Shown: positions 33,708 to 43,105 of the stretch, piece by piece
How positions within the stretch are numbered: position 1 is the first letter of the stretch
How the letters are laid out: every line of letters begins with the position of its first letter
From: Homoserinimonas aerilata
GTDB lineage: Bacteria > Actinomycetota > Actinomycetes > Actinomycetales > Microbacteriaceae
DNA: 64,000 nucleotides
Assembly: GCF_006716125.1 (NCBI RefSeq)
Contig: NZ_VFOM01000001.1
Coordinates: 682,001 to 746,000 of the forward strand
Direction of reading: 5' to 3'
Position numbers and translations under genes: made by a program
Notes under the pieces: generated by a model
What the model was told of the DNA's origin: nothing
The model's database searches: none
What the model saw: only the letters and a program-made list of their open reading frames with translations

Positions 33708-34727
33708 GTGAATCTTGTAACCCGCAAGCGTGCTGCCGCCGCTGCATCCGCACTGGCCATTGCCCTCGTCCTCGCGGGGTGCACCGCCTCGGATGACACG
33801 GCGACGAACGGCGGGGAGAAGACTGCGGCTCCATCGGTGACCGATGAGTGCACAACGGCGGGCGACGCATCCGATTCGATCTCGGTCACGGGCGATTTCA
33901 ACGCCGAGCCGGTCGTCGATTTCAAGGATGCCCTCACCACTGATCGCACCGAGCGCAGTGCCGTCATCGAGGGCGACGGCACGGAGGTCGCGAAGGACGG
34001 GTTCACCGTCGATGTGGCCTACTCGCTCTACCACGGAGGCACGGGCGAGCTGCTCGACTCGAGCGGTTACGGCAACGAGGGCCAGGTGTTCCCCTTCGCC
34101 GTCGACGAGGCCCAGTATGTCGACGGCATCGTTCGCGCCCTCAACTGCTCCGTGGAGGGTGACCGCGTCGTCGCCCTCATCCCGCCCACCGATCTGTGGG
34201 GCGACACCGGCAACGAGCAGCTCGGCGTCACCGCCGACGACTCCGTGTTCTTCATCTTCGATGTGCTCGGTGTGACGCCGCCCGTCGACGCCGCGGCAGA
34301 CATGGTCACGGTCAAGCCTGACGCTGAGGGGATGCCCTCGGTCGCGTACGCCGCGGATGGCACGCCGACCGTGACGATTCCGGATGGCGAGCCGACGGGT
34401 GACCTGGCGTTGGCCGTCATCGAGGAGGGCGACGGAGACGTCGTCGGCGATGGCGACAGCGTCGAGGTCAACTACACGGGCATCAACTGGACGTCGGGCG
34501 AGGAGTTCGACTCCTCCTGGACGCGCGGGCAGACGGCAACATTCGCGACCGATGGCGTCGTCACCGGTTTCGGTGCCGCGCTTGTCGGCCAGAAGGTGGG
34601 CGCCAAGCTTGTCGTGGTCATCCCGCCGCTCTACGGCTATGGCACGGCCGGCAACGCGGGCGCGGGTATCGCCGGCACCGACACGATCGTCTTCGCCGTC
34701 GACATCCTGGGCGTGACGCCCAAGTAG
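33708..34727 (+). CDS. Lipoprotein with two FKBP-type peptidyl-prolyl isomerase domains
   Basis: 339 aa with a lipoprotein signal peptide and lipobox LAGC (Cys25). The first FKBP-like domain (about 85-190) is divergent. The second (about 240-338) has the usual VEVNYTGINWTSGEEFDSSW, TGFGAALVGQKVGAKLVVVIPP and GYG segments. It probably assists folding of secreted proteins outside the membrane. It begins with GTG. Confidence 0.92.
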   Translation: MNLVTRKRAAAAASALAIALVLAGCTASDDTATNGGEKTAAPSVTDECTTAGDASDSISVTGDFNAEPVVDFKDALTTDRTERSAVIEGDGTEVAKDGFTVDVAYSLYHGGTGELLDSSGYGNEGQVFPFAVDEAQYVDGIVRALNCSVEGDRVVALIPPTDLWGDTGNEQLGVTADDSVFFIFDVLGVTPPVDAAADMVTVKPDAEGMPSVAYAADGTPTVTIPDGEPTGDLALAVIEEGDGDVVGDGDSVEVNYTGINWTSGEEFDSSWTRGQTATFATDGVVTGFGAALVGQKVGAKLVVVIPPLYGYGTAGNAGAGIAGTDTIVFAVDILGVTPK

Positions 34728-34759
34728 CGCAGCGCGGTTCCGCGGCGACGGGCTTCGAC

Positions 34760-35392
34760 TCAGCCGCGGATGGCACCGATCTCGCGTGCCTTCGCCACGG
34801 CGGAGGTGCGCGAGCCGGCGTCGAGCTTGGTGAAGATGTGCACGAGATGCGACTTCACGGTCGCCTCGCTGAGAAAGAGCTCCCGACCGATGTCCCGGTT
34901 CGACCTGCCTTCGGCGACGAGCGTGAGCACTTCGGCCTCGCGGGTGCTCAGCCCGGGCCTGCTCGACCTCGAGCGGGAGCTCAGCCGGGCTTCGACTGCG
35001 GGCGCGAGGGCGCTCCTGCCAGCTGCGGCGGAGCGCACTGCCGCGAGTAGTTCCGTGGGCGGGGCGTCCTTGAGCAGGTAGCCGCTCGCCCCGGCCTCGA
35101 CGGCTCCGAGGATGTCGGCGTCGGTGTCGTAGTTGGTGAGCACGAGAACATGGGGCGCGTCGGGCCGCTCCCGGATGATCCTGGTCGCGTCGACTCCCTG
35201 CAGTGCGGAGCGGTCGGCCCCGAACTGCAGATCCATGAGCACGACGTGGGGTTGGAGTCTCTCACAGGCGGCGAGGGCGTCCTCGACGCTGCCGGCCTCG
35301 CCCACGACCTCCATATCGTCTTCTGCGGCGAACACGGCGCGCAGGCCGGTGCGCACGACGGGGTGGTCGTCTGCGAGCAGGATGCGGATCAT
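34760..35392 (-). CDS. NarL/LuxR-family response regulator
   Basis: 210 aa. The receiver domain has the acidic pair near residues 8-9, phospho-acceptor Asp54 in VVLMDLQFG and Lys in YLLKDAPP. The C-terminal LuxR helix-turn-helix is at about 145-205 (LSTREAEVLTLVAEGRSNRDIG, ATVKSHLVHIFTKL). It overlaps the sensor kinase gene by 4 bp. The target is unknown; the divergent MMPL gene is the nearest candidate. Confidence 0.94.
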   Translation of the reverse strand: MIRILLADDHPVVRTGLRAVFAAEDDMEVVGEAGSVEDALAACERLQPHVVLMDLQFGADRSALQGVDATRIIRERPDAPHVLVLTNYDTDADILGAVEAGASGYLLKDAPPTELLAAVRSAAAGRSALAPAVEARLSSRSRSSRPGLSTREAEVLTLVAEGRSNRDIGRELFLSEATVKSHLVHIFTKLDAGSRTSAVAKAREIGAIRG

Positions 35393-36597
35393 CGCTCTGT
35401 CCCTTCGAGGCTGAATCCGACGGCGATCGCGGTGCCGCCGGCATCCGATTCGATGCTGAGGCTTCCGCCGAGCTGCTCGACCCTCTGCCGGATCGCGGTG
35501 AGCCCGAAGGAGGCGCTGGGCGGTGCGTCTGTGTGCGCCTGCGGCGGGTCGAATCCGACGCCGTCGTCGACGATGTCGAGCCCGACCCAGTCGTCGAGGT
35601 GGCTGAGGGTCACCTCGGCGCGGTGGGCGTGGGAATGCTGGGTGACATTCGCGAGGGCCCCCTGCGCGATGCGCAGCAGTGCCGTCTCGAGCTGCATGGG
35701 CATAGGGGCAGGGTCACCGCTCTCATGGAATGTGACGGTGAGGGACGCCCCGGAGCTCGTGTCGCAGAGCCGTGCGAGGGCCGCCCCCAGGCTCTGCCCC
35801 TCCAGTGCGGGCGGGCTGAGCTCCCGGATGAACCGGCGTGCTTCGGCGAGCCCTTCTGCGGCGGTCTCGCGGGCGAGACGCAGCTGTTCGAGTACTTCGC
35901 CGCTGCTGTCGCGCTCTGCGGCGTGCAGCAGCAGCTGGATGCTCGACAGGCCCTGGGCGACGGTGTCGTGGATCTCGCGGGCCAGCCGCGCGCGCTCCTG
36001 CGCCACCCCGGCATTGTGCTGCTCTCGGGCGAGCTCCTCGCGCGCGGCGAGGAGCTCGTCGATGAGCAGTTGGCGCTGTCGGGCCTCCGTGTAGAGCGCC
36101 TGATAGCCGAGCGCCATGACGATCGCGACAGCAGCCCCGATGAGCGGGCCGAGCACACCTCCCAGGTGCACGCCGCTGTGCATCGTCATCACCGCGATCG
36201 TGATCGCGGTTGTGAGCAGCACGATCGGCGCGCCCCACCGGCGCGGCAGCAGGTGCAACTGCAGGAAGAACAGGGGGAAGATGAGGAAGGCCGCGTCGGC
36301 GGTGAGCGCCGTCAGCGCCATCACCTCGATCGTGACGAGCGCAAGCCATCCTCGCTGAACTGTCACATCGGCGCCGCGCACGATGAATGCGCCGCAGGCG
36401 TAGCTGACGATGAGCACGACGGCGAGGCCGACGATCCAGGATGCGGTGGCACCGGATGCGATGACGGCGCGCACGATGACGAAGCCGGCGAGCAGCACCA
36501 TGAGTGTGTGCAGACTGATCCTCAGCGCCAGGAACACGGGCGCGAGCGGCGCGTGGGCGAGGGCACTGCGGCCCGCGTCGCGCTCGGTCTCGTTCAC
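35389..36597 (-). CDS. NarL-type sensor histidine kinase (HisKA_3)
   Basis: 402 aa with five to six membrane helices in residues 20-170, a short coiled coil and phospho-acceptor His210 in LAREIHDTVAQGLSSIQ. A HATPase domain with DNA-binding-kinase-type DDGVGFDPP (about 335) and FGLTAIRQRVEQLGG follows. There is no periplasmic sensor domain, so sensing is probably within the membrane. The GTG start is 6 nt from TAGGCT on the minus strand (36609-36604), i.e. leaderless-type. Confidence 0.93.
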   Translation of the reverse strand: MNETERDAGRSALAHAPLAPVFLALRISLHTLMVLLAGFVIVRAVIASGATASWIVGLAVVLIVSYACGAFIVRGADVTVQRGWLALVTIEVMALTALTADAAFLIFPLFFLQLHLLPRRWGAPIVLLTTAITIAVMTMHSGVHLGGVLGPLIGAAVAIVMALGYQALYTEARQRQLLIDELLAAREELAREQHNAGVAQERARLAREIHDTVAQGLSSIQLLLHAAERDSSGEVLEQLRLARETAAEGLAEARRFIRELSPPALEGQSLGAALARLCDTSSGASLTVTFHESGDPAPMPMQLETALLRIAQGALANVTQHSHAHRAEVTLSHLDDWVGLDIVDDGVGFDPPQAHTDAPPSASFGLTAIRQRVEQLGGSLSIESDAGGTAIAVGFSLEGTER

Positions 36598-36725
36598 GTC
36601 GTCAGCCTAGTGAGGGGCTCTGGGCGCGGCATCAATCGAAGGATGGAGCCGGCTGTGCGCCCGCTCCCGCGGTTCAAACTTTTGTACGACGCGCAAGGGG
36701 TGGCCCGATTCCTACCGTGGATGTC

Positions 36726-39011
36726 ATGATCAACACTCCTCCGCCCTCCCGTGTCCGTTCCCGGCGTGCATCCGGTTCGGCTGCTGCTCCCAGCCGTTGG
36801 CTGCGCATCGGCCTGCCCGTGGTGCTCGCGCTCGTCTGGCTCGTGGTCATGGGCGGCGGGGGTTCGTCGTTCAGCCAGCTGAGCAAGGTCGCCAGCAACG
36901 ACCAGAGCCAGCACCTCCCCGCCAGTGCCGAGGCCACGCAGGTGCGCGAGCTGCAGGCGAGCTTCCGTGACAGCGATCTCGTTCCCGCTGTTCTCGTGTT
37001 CCAGCGTGATGGCGGGCTGGAAAGCGCCGATTCGGATGCCATAGCCGAGACCGTCGCATCGCTGGCCGATCTCGACGGGGTCGCTGCAGATGCGATCTCG
37101 CCTGTCATTCCCTCCGAGGACGGTGAGGCGGCCGAGGTGTTCGTGCCGCTGGACTCGTCGGTGAAGGTGAGCGACACGGTGGAACTCATCCGCGCCCAGT
37201 TCGCGGCCACCGACTCCTCCGGGGCGCTCCCTGCGGGGCTCAACGCGTGGGTGACCGGCCCGGCCGGCCTGTCGGCCGACATCGTCGGAGCGTTCAGCGG
37301 AATCGACGGCCTGCTGTTGCTGGTGGCGCTCGCCGCGGTGTTCGTGATTCTGGTGGCCGTCTATCGTTCCCCGCTCCTGCCGCTCATCGTGCTCGCGACG
37401 AGCATGTTCGCCCTGATCGGTGCGGTCTCGGTTGTCGTGGCGCTGGCGAAGGCCGAGCTGGTGCTGCTCAGCGGTCAGACTCAGGGCATCCTGTTGATCC
37501 TGGTCGTGGGTGCGGCGACCGACTATTCGCTGCTCTTCGTGGCCCGTTACCGTGAGGCGTTGCGCGACCACGAGCGGCGGTGGGACGCGATGTGGGCGGC
37601 GCTGCGCGGCTCCTTCGAACCGATTCTGGCCTCCGGCGGCACCGTCATCGCTGCACTGATGATCCTGCTGTTGAGCGATCTCAACTCGAACCGGGCGATG
37701 GGCCCTGTCGCGGCGATCGGCATCGTGTTCGCAATGTTGGCCGCGCTGACGCTTCTGCCCGTTCTGATGCTTGCGGCGGGCCGGGTGGCGTTCTGGCCGC
37801 GGCGTCCCGCGTTCGGCTCCGCGCATCCGGCGCAGGGGGCGGTCGAGGGCGCGAAGGGCGTCTGGCCTGCCATCGCCCGGCTGGTGTCGCGTCGCCCGCG
37901 CGCCGTCTGGGTCACAAGTGTTCTTCTGCTTGCCGTCGCCAGCTTGGGCATGCTGCAGCTGAAGGCCGACGGCGTCTCGCAGAACGAGTTCGTGCTGGGG
38001 GAGTCGCAGGCGCGTGACGGTCAGGCTGTTCTGGGTGAGCACTTCCCGGGTGGCTCCGGCACGCCGGCCGTGATCGTCGCGCCCGAGGCCGAGCTCGATC
38101 GGGTGGCGTCGACGGTGCTGGATGCGCGCGGTGTGGCCTCCGTCTCGGTGTTGTCGGCGGATTCGCCGAGTGGTTCGCTCCGGTTCACGGCCGATGGGCT
38201 GCAGTCGGTGGGGGCTCCCGGCTCGCCGATCCCCGACCCGACCGTCGTGGAGGGTGACGTGATGATCGAGGCGACATTGGAGGACGCAGGCGATTCCGCC
38301 GAGGCCGAGCAGGTGATCCGGGAGCTGCGCGCCGGATTCGCAGCGGATGGTCTCCACGGTGAGGTCCTCATCGGTGGCACGACGGCGATCGCGCTGGATT
38401 CCAACGACGCGGCCATCCATGACCGCACCCTCGTGATCCCGCTGGTTCTGGGCGCGATCCTGGTCATCCTGATGCTCCTGCTGCGCTCTGTGGTCGCTCC
38501 TGTTCTCCTGGTTGGCAGCGTCGTGCTCTCGTACTTCGCAGCCCTGGGCGTCTCGGCACTCGTCTTCAACGGCGTGTTCGGCTTCGCGGGTGCAGACCCG
38601 AGTGTGCCGCTGTTCGGCTTCGTGTTCCTGGTGGCGCTCGGCATCGACTACAACATCTTCCTGATGACGCGCGTTCGGGAGGAGTCCCTCGTGCACGGGG
38701 CGCGGGAGGGCGTTCTGCGCGGGCTCACCTCCACAGGCGGCGTGATCACCTCTGCGGGTCTCGTGCTGGCGGCGACGTTCGCGGCGCTCGGCGTGCTGCC
38801 GGTGCTGTTCCTCGCGCAGATCTCGTTCATCGTCGCGTTCGGCGTTCTGCTCGACACCTTCCTGGTGCGGTCTCTACTCGTGCCGGCGCTGGCCTATGAC
38901 ATCGGCCGCCGCATCTGGTGGCCGAGCCGCCTGGGAAGGCTCGGTCATGGGGGCCCGGCCGGGGAGGCCCTCGTCGGCAGCAGCACCGATCGCGGAATCC
39001 CCTCCAGGTAG
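36726..39011 (+). CDS. MMPL/RND-family exporter
   Basis: 761 aa with about 12 helices in two halves, each with a large extracytoplasmic loop (about 50-195 and 420-575). Half one has the membrane motif GAATDYSLLFVARYREAL (about 262); half two has LGIDYNIFLMTRVREE (about 638), the proton-relay Asp-Tyr pairs of MMPL proteins. It probably exports lipids or drugs. ATG 36726 is 7 nt after TACCGT (36713-36718), favouring it over the in-frame GTG at 36717. Its 3' end overlaps the convergent M23 gene by 67 bp. Confidence 0.9.
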   Translation: MINTPPPSRVRSRRASGSAAAPSRWLRIGLPVVLALVWLVVMGGGGSSFSQLSKVASNDQSQHLPASAEATQVRELQASFRDSDLVPAVLVFQRDGGLESADSDAIAETVASLADLDGVAADAISPVIPSEDGEAAEVFVPLDSSVKVSDTVELIRAQFAATDSSGALPAGLNAWVTGPAGLSADIVGAFSGIDGLLLLVALAAVFVILVAVYRSPLLPLIVLATSMFALIGAVSVVVALAKAELVLLSGQTQGILLILVVGAATDYSLLFVARYREALRDHERRWDAMWAALRGSFEPILASGGTVIAALMILLLSDLNSNRAMGPVAAIGIVFAMLAALTLLPVLMLAAGRVAFWPRRPAFGSAHPAQGAVEGAKGVWPAIARLVSRRPRAVWVTSVLLLAVASLGMLQLKADGVSQNEFVLGESQARDGQAVLGEHFPGGSGTPAVIVAPEAELDRVASTVLDARGVASVSVLSADSPSGSLRFTADGLQSVGAPGSPIPDPTVVEGDVMIEATLEDAGDSAEAEQVIRELRAGFAADGLHGEVLIGGTTAIALDSNDAAIHDRTLVIPLVLGAILVILMLLLRSVVAPVLLVGSVVLSYFAALGVSALVFNGVFGFAGADPSVPLFGFVFLVALGIDYNIFLMTRVREESLVHGAREGVLRGLTSTGGVITSAGLVLAATFAALGVLPVLFLAQISFIVAFGVLLDTFLVRSLLVPALAYDIGRRIWWPSRLGRLGHGGPAGEALVGSSTDRGIPSR

Positions 39012-39538
39012 AGAAGGGGCGACACATAGTCGCCGTGGAGTCGCACCCCGAAGTGCAGGCAGGGTCGGTCACAGTGCGTGACCGGCCCTGCCAGTTCGCC
39101 CAGCAGGTCGCCGCGCTGCACCGTGTCGCCCGCGACCAACTCTGTGACGACGGGCTCATAGCTCGCGACGAGTCCACCCGCATGCCGGATCGACAGCACG
39201 GGTCTGTCGACGACGACCCCTGCGAAGTGCACGATCCCGTCGGTGGGTGCGCGCAGCTGCGCAGGCTCGGCCCCGGATGCCACGCCGATGTCGATGCCGC
39301 GGTGCCCCGCCGAGTAGGGGGTTGCGGGCGCGAGGTACGCGCGCAGCACGGGGTGCGGCTTGTCGACGGGCCAGAGCCAGCGCTCGTGCGTGGCTGCCTC
39401 CGCCCCCTGCACGGGAACCGCCGTGGTGACGGCGAGGAGCGCCGAGGCCAGCACCATGACCACGGCGGCGATCCGCGCACCGCCCACCCGGGCATACAGC
39501 CGGAACGCACGGGATGGGAGAGGGGGAGGAGGCAGCAC
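38945..39538 (-). CDS. Secreted M23 (LytM)-like protein, degenerate active site
   Basis: 197 aa with a signal peptide (about 20-46) and an M23 fold. The first metal motif HRGID is present (about 79-83). Where active enzymes have HxHF, this one reads CLHF, replacing one zinc ligand by Cys, so it may be inactive or an activator of other murein hydrolases. The gene lies opposite rpsB, as an M23-like gene does in other actinobacteria. Confidence 0.8.
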   Translation of the reverse strand: MLPPPPLPSRAFRLYARVGGARIAAVVMVLASALLAVTTAVPVQGAEAATHERWLWPVDKPHPVLRAYLAPATPYSAGHRGIDIGVASGAEPAQLRAPTDGIVHFAGVVVDRPVLSIRHAGGLVASYEPVVTELVAGDTVQRGDLLGELAGPVTHCDRPCLHFGVRLHGDYVSPLLYLEGIPRSVLLPTRASPAGPP

Positions 39539-39845
39539 CCCTCCAGCGTCGCGCGCCGTGGCATCCGGTCTTCTCGAACACCCAGAATCTGTTGAGAACG
39601 CTGCGGGATGTCGATGTGGGGAGGAGGCGTCGAAGCCGTCGTCGCGATGTTATGATTGGGGTCGCATCCCGTGTACTCGGGGTGACTACGCGTGCCCAGA
39701 CCACGCAGCCATCCAATCGGTCTCCCTCCTCACGGTGGGGGCGGATGCCTGCAGGGCACCAGGATCTGCGTCAACCGGCGCGATGACAACTGAGAACAGC
39801 GCGATGAGCCGCGGATACGGCGTCGTGCAAGAAAAGGAGACGGCC
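39539..39845 (+). promoter_or_regulatory. Upstream region and leader of rpsB
   Basis: 307 bp without a gene. TATGAT at 39651-39656 is the best -10 box in the region and would give a leader of about 180 nt. The leader ends with AAAAGGAGA before the rpsB ATG. A regulatory leader for ribosomal protein autoregulation is possible, but no known motif was recognised. No clear -35 box is seen at 17 bp spacing. Confidence 0.45.
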
Positions 39846-40751
39846 ATGGCCGTTGTCACCATTCGCCAGCTGCTCGACAGCGGCGTTCACTTCGGACACC
39901 AGACCCGCCGCTGGAACCCCAAGATGAAGCGCTTCATCCTGACGGAGCGCTCGGGCAGCCACATCATCGACCTGCAGCAGTCGCTGTCCTACATCGACAA
40001 GACGTACGACTACGTCAAGGAGACGGTCGCCCACGGTGGCACCATCCTCTTCGTCGGCACCAAGAAGCAGGCTCAGGGCGCGATCGCCGAGCAGGCGCAG
40101 CGCGTCGGCCAGCCGTTCGTCAACCAGCGCTGGCTCGGTGGCCTCCTCACCAACTTCCAGACGGTCAGCAAGCGCCTCGCGCGCATGAAGGAGCTCGAGG
40201 AGCTCGACTTCGACGACACCACGAAGGGCTTCACCAAGAAGGAGCTCCTCATCAAGAAGCGTGAGCTCGACAAGCTGCACAAGACGCTTGGCGGTATCCG
40301 CAACCTGACGAAGACGCCTTCGGCCATCTGGGTCGTCGACACCAAGAAGGAGCACCTCGCGATCGATGAGGCGCGCAAGCTGGGCATCCCGGTCATCGCG
40401 ATCCTCGACACGAACTGCGACCCCGACGAGGTTCACTACCCGATCCCGGGTAACGACGACGCCATCCGTTCGGTCGGCCTGCTCACCCGCATCATCGCGG
40501 ACGCTGCCGCCGAGGGCCTCATCCAGCGCCACCAGAAGCCCGAAGAGGGCAACGTCTCCGCCGTCGAGCCCCTCGCCGAGTGGGAGGCCGAGCTGCTCGC
40601 CGGTCACGAGGCATCGAAGGCTGACGAGGCTGCCGTTGTGACGCCGGAGCCCGAGGCCGAGGCTCCCGCTGCCGAGGCGCCTGCCGCCGAGGAGACCGCG
40701 CCCGTCGCTGACGGGGCCGCCGCCGACGCGCCCGCCGCGGAGTCGAAGTAG
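39846..40751 (+). CDS. rpsB: 30S ribosomal protein S2 with acidic tail
   Basis: 301 aa. The S2 core is residues 1-235 ([62 protein letters not shown]). A roughly 45-residue Ala/Glu/Pro-rich tail similar in style to that of S16 follows. tsf follows 38 bp downstream with its own Shine-Dalgarno. Confidence 0.97.
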   Translation: MAVVTIRQLLDSGVHFGHQTRRWNPKMKRFILTERSGSHIIDLQQSLSYIDKTYDYVKETVAHGGTILFVGTKKQAQGAIAEQAQRVGQPFVNQRWLGGLLTNFQTVSKRLARMKELEELDFDDTTKGFTKKELLIKKRELDKLHKTLGGIRNLTKTPSAIWVVDTKKEHLAIDEARKLGIPVIAILDTNCDPDEVHYPIPGNDDAIRSVGLLTRIIADAAAEGLIQRHQKPEEGNVSAVEPLAEWEAELLAGHEASKADEAAVVTPEPEAEAPAAEAPAAEETAPVADGAAADAPAAESK

Positions 40752-40789
40752 TTTCTCACCCATCCCTTTCGGAGCAAAAAGGAGTTCCC

Positions 40790-41617
40790 ATGGCAGATTT
40801 CAGCCTGGAAGACATCAAGATCCTGCGCGAGCGCCTCGGCACCGGCATGATCGACACCAAGAATGCGCTCGTCGAGGCGGGCGGTGACCTCGAGAAGGCC
40901 ACCGAGCTGCTTCGCCTCAAGGGAGCGAAGGGCAACGCCAAGCGTGCCGACCGTTCCACGAGCGAGGGCATTGTCGCGGCGAAGGTTGTCGGCAACTCGG
41001 CGACCATGATCGAGCTCGCCTGCGAGACCGACTTCGTGGCGAAGGGCGAGAAGTTCGTCGCCCTCAGCGAGAAGGTTCTCGACGCGATCGTCGCTGCGGG
41101 TGCCAAGACGGTCGAGGAGGCCCTTGCGGCGCAGGCCGACGGCAAGTCCGTCGCCGACGCCATCAGCGAAGAGGCCGCGATCATCGGTGAGAAGTTCGAG
41201 CTTCGCCGTGTCACGGTCATCGAGGCCGACGCATTCGAGATCTACATGCACAAGACGAGCAGGGACCTGCCGCCGCAGATCGGTGTCGTGCTCGGTTACA
41301 CGGGCAGCGACGCTGAGACTGCTCGTGGCATCGCGCAGCACATCTCCTTCGCGAACCCGACCGTGCTCTCTCGCGAGGACGTTCCTGCGGCCGATGTCGA
41401 GAACGAGCGTCGCATCGTCGAGGAGATCAGCCGCGGTGAGGGCAAGCCGGAGGCCGCCCTGCCGAAGATCATCGAGGGTCGCCTCGGCGCCTACTACAAG
41501 CAGGTCGCCCTGCTCGAGCAGGACTACGCCCGCGACAACAAGCTGTCGATCGCCAAGGTCGCGCAGGATGCCGGCATCACCGTGACGGGCTTCGCCCGCT
41601 TCAAGGTCGGCGCGTAA
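40790..41617 (+). CDS. tsf: Elongation factor Ts
   Basis: Guanine nucleotide exchange factor for EF-Tu, 275 aa. It has the N-terminal UBA-like module (LRERLGTGMIDTKNALVEAGGD, about 10-31), the conserved CETDFVAKGEKF (about 77-88) and C-terminal QVALLEQDYARDNKLSIAKV. The Shine-Dalgarno AAAGGAG lies 6 nt upstream. A strong terminator follows the stop. Confidence 0.97.
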   Translation: MADFSLEDIKILRERLGTGMIDTKNALVEAGGDLEKATELLRLKGAKGNAKRADRSTSEGIVAAKVVGNSATMIELACETDFVAKGEKFVALSEKVLDAIVAAGAKTVEEALAAQADGKSVADAISEEAAIIGEKFELRRVTVIEADAFEIYMHKTSRDLPPQIGVVLGYTGSDAETARGIAQHISFANPTVLSREDVPAADVENERRIVEEISRGEGKPEAALPKIIEGRLGAYYKQVALLEQDYARDNKLSIAKVAQDAGITVTGFARFKVGA

Positions 41618-41642
41618 GCAACGCATCCGCGTTCTGAATGTT

Positions 41643-41681
41643 GAAACGGCCCCTGCCTCCTCGTGAGGCGGGGGCCGTTTC
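41643..41681 (+). terminator. Intrinsic terminator of rpsB-tsf
   Basis: Long stem with arms GAAACGGCCCCTGCCTC (41643-41659) and GAGGCGGGGGCCGTTTC (41665-41681), one mismatch and a 5-nt loop. The flanking A and T bases on both arms make it terminator-like on either strand. Confidence 0.85.
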
Positions 41682-41747
41682 ATGCCCGCTCGCCCTTCTG
41701 AGGGGGCGTATCCGAGCCCGGGAGGGTAATCCGGATGCGTGAGCACC

Positions 41748-41753
41748 TAGCCT
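41748..41753 (+). promoter_or_regulatory. Putative -10 box of pyrH
   Basis: TAGCCT, with transcription predicted to start near 41760. This supports ATG 41784 (with GGGAGAAG upstream) over the in-frame GTG at 41757 as the pyrH start. Confidence 0.45.
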
Positions 41754-41783
41754 GTAGTGAGTACGACCATCGAGGGAGAAGAA

Positions 41784-42500
41784 ATGACATCAGTGACCGG
41801 TAAGCGGAGGGTGCTTCTCAAGCTCTCGGGTGAGTCGTTCGGCGGCGGGCAGCTGGGCGTCAACCCCGATGTGGTGAGCGGGCTCGCTCGCGAGATCGCC
41901 GAGGCGGCGGTCGACGTCGAGGTCGCGATCGTCGTCGGTGGCGGCAACTTCTTCCGCGGGGCAGAGCTCAGCCAGCGCGGCATGGATCGCGGCCGCGCCG
42001 ACTACATGGGAATGCTCGGCACTGTCATGAACGCGCTCGCGCTGCAGGACTTCCTGGAGCAGGCGGGTGCAGCGACGCGGGTGCAGTCGGCAATTTCGAT
42101 GACCCAGGTCGCCGAGCCGTACATCCCTCGCCGTGCGGAGCGTCACCTCGAGAAGGGCCGCGTCGTCATCTTCGGTGCCGGCGCCGGCCTGCCCTATTTC
42201 TCCACGGACACGGTTGCGGCGCAGCGCGCGCTCGAGATCGGTGCGGATGTCGTGCTCGTCGCGAAGAACGGGGTCGACGGCGTCTACGACGATGACCCCC
42301 GCAAGAATTCGGATGCTTCAAAGCTGGAGAAGGTCACCTACCAGGAGGCGCTCGTGCAGGGCCTCAAGGTTGTCGACTCGACGGCCTTCAGTCTCTGCAT
42401 GGACAATGGGATGCCCATGGTCGTCTTCGGCATGGAGCCGGGCGGCAACGTGGCGTCCGCGATTCGTGGCGAGAGCATCGGCACGCTCGTCAGCAACTGA
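41784..42500 (+). CDS. pyrH: UMP kinase
   Basis: 238 aa amino-acid-kinase-fold enzyme making UDP. Motifs: [13 protein letters not shown] (residues 7-19), VGGGNFFRG (about 53-61), [17 protein letters not shown] (about 73) and [13 protein letters not shown] (about 162). Start ATG 41784 is preferred for its Shine-Dalgarno GGGAGAAG. The usual rpsB-tsf-pyrH-frr order is kept. Confidence 0.96.
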   Translation: MTSVTGKRRVLLKLSGESFGGGQLGVNPDVVSGLAREIAEAAVDVEVAIVVGGGNFFRGAELSQRGMDRGRADYMGMLGTVMNALALQDFLEQAGAATRVQSAISMTQVAEPYIPRRAERHLEKGRVVIFGAGAGLPYFSTDTVAAQRALEIGADVVLVAKNGVDGVYDDDPRKNSDASKLEKVTYQEALVQGLKVVDSTAFSLCMDNGMPMVVFGMEPGGNVASAIRGESIGTLVSN

Positions 42501-42536
42501 GCAGCACCCCCGATTGCCGATAAACTTGCAGAAGAC

Positions 42537-42554
42537 ATGAAGGAGTTGCCGTGA
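42537..42554 (+). CDS. Possible 5-codon upstream ORF overlapping frr
   Basis: ATG AAG GAG TTG CCG TGA, 10 nt after TAAACT (42521-42526). The stop overlaps the frr GTG start, and the AAGGAG inside it is the frr Shine-Dalgarno. It may be translated as a leaderless mini-ORF coupled to frr, or be fortuitous. Confidence 0.25.
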   Translation: MKELP

Positions 42555-43105
42555 TCAGCGACGTTTTGGCCGAAGCCAGAGACAAGATGAACAGGTCGGT
42601 TGAGGCCGCTAAGGACGATTTCGGGAATGTGCGCACCGGGCGCGCCAATCCGGCGCTGTTCCAGAAGGTTCTCGTTGACTATTACGGCACGCCGACGCCG
42701 CTCGGTCAGTTGTCGACGATGAGCAATCCCGAGGCGCGGATGCTCATCATCACGCCGTTCGACAAGTCGGCTCTCAAGGAGATCGAGAAGGCGCTCACCG
42801 CTGCGCAGCATCTGGGGGCCAGCGTCGGCAACGACGGCACGATCATCCGGGCCATCCTGCCGGAGCTCACGGAGGATCGTCGCAAGGAGTACGTGAAGCT
42901 CGTGAAGAGCAAGGGCGAGGATGCGCGTGTGGCGCTGCGCAACGTCCGCCGCAAGGCAAAGGACGAGCTCGATGCGCTCAAGGGCGAGATCGGCGACGAC
43001 GAACTGGCCCGTGCCGAGAAGGAACTCGACGCGATCACGAAGTCGCACACGGATGCGATCGACGACGCACTCAAGAAAAAGGAAGCCGAGCTGCTCGAGG
43101 TCTAG
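42551..43105 (+). CDS. frr: Ribosome recycling factor
   Basis: 184 aa, typical length; with EF-G it splits post-termination ribosomes. Conserved stretches are [20 protein letters not shown] (about 13-32), [20 protein letters not shown] (about 44) and [20 protein letters not shown] (about 106). The GTG start is preceded by AAGGAG. The stop codon abuts the cdsA ATG directly. Confidence 0.97.
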   Translation: MISDVLAEARDKMNRSVEAAKDDFGNVRTGRANPALFQKVLVDYYGTPTPLGQLSTMSNPEARMLIITPFDKSALKEIEKALTAAQHLGASVGNDGTIIRAILPELTEDRRKEYVKLVKSKGEDARVALRNVRRKAKDELDALKGEIGDDELARAEKELDAITKSHTDAIDDALKKKEAELLEV

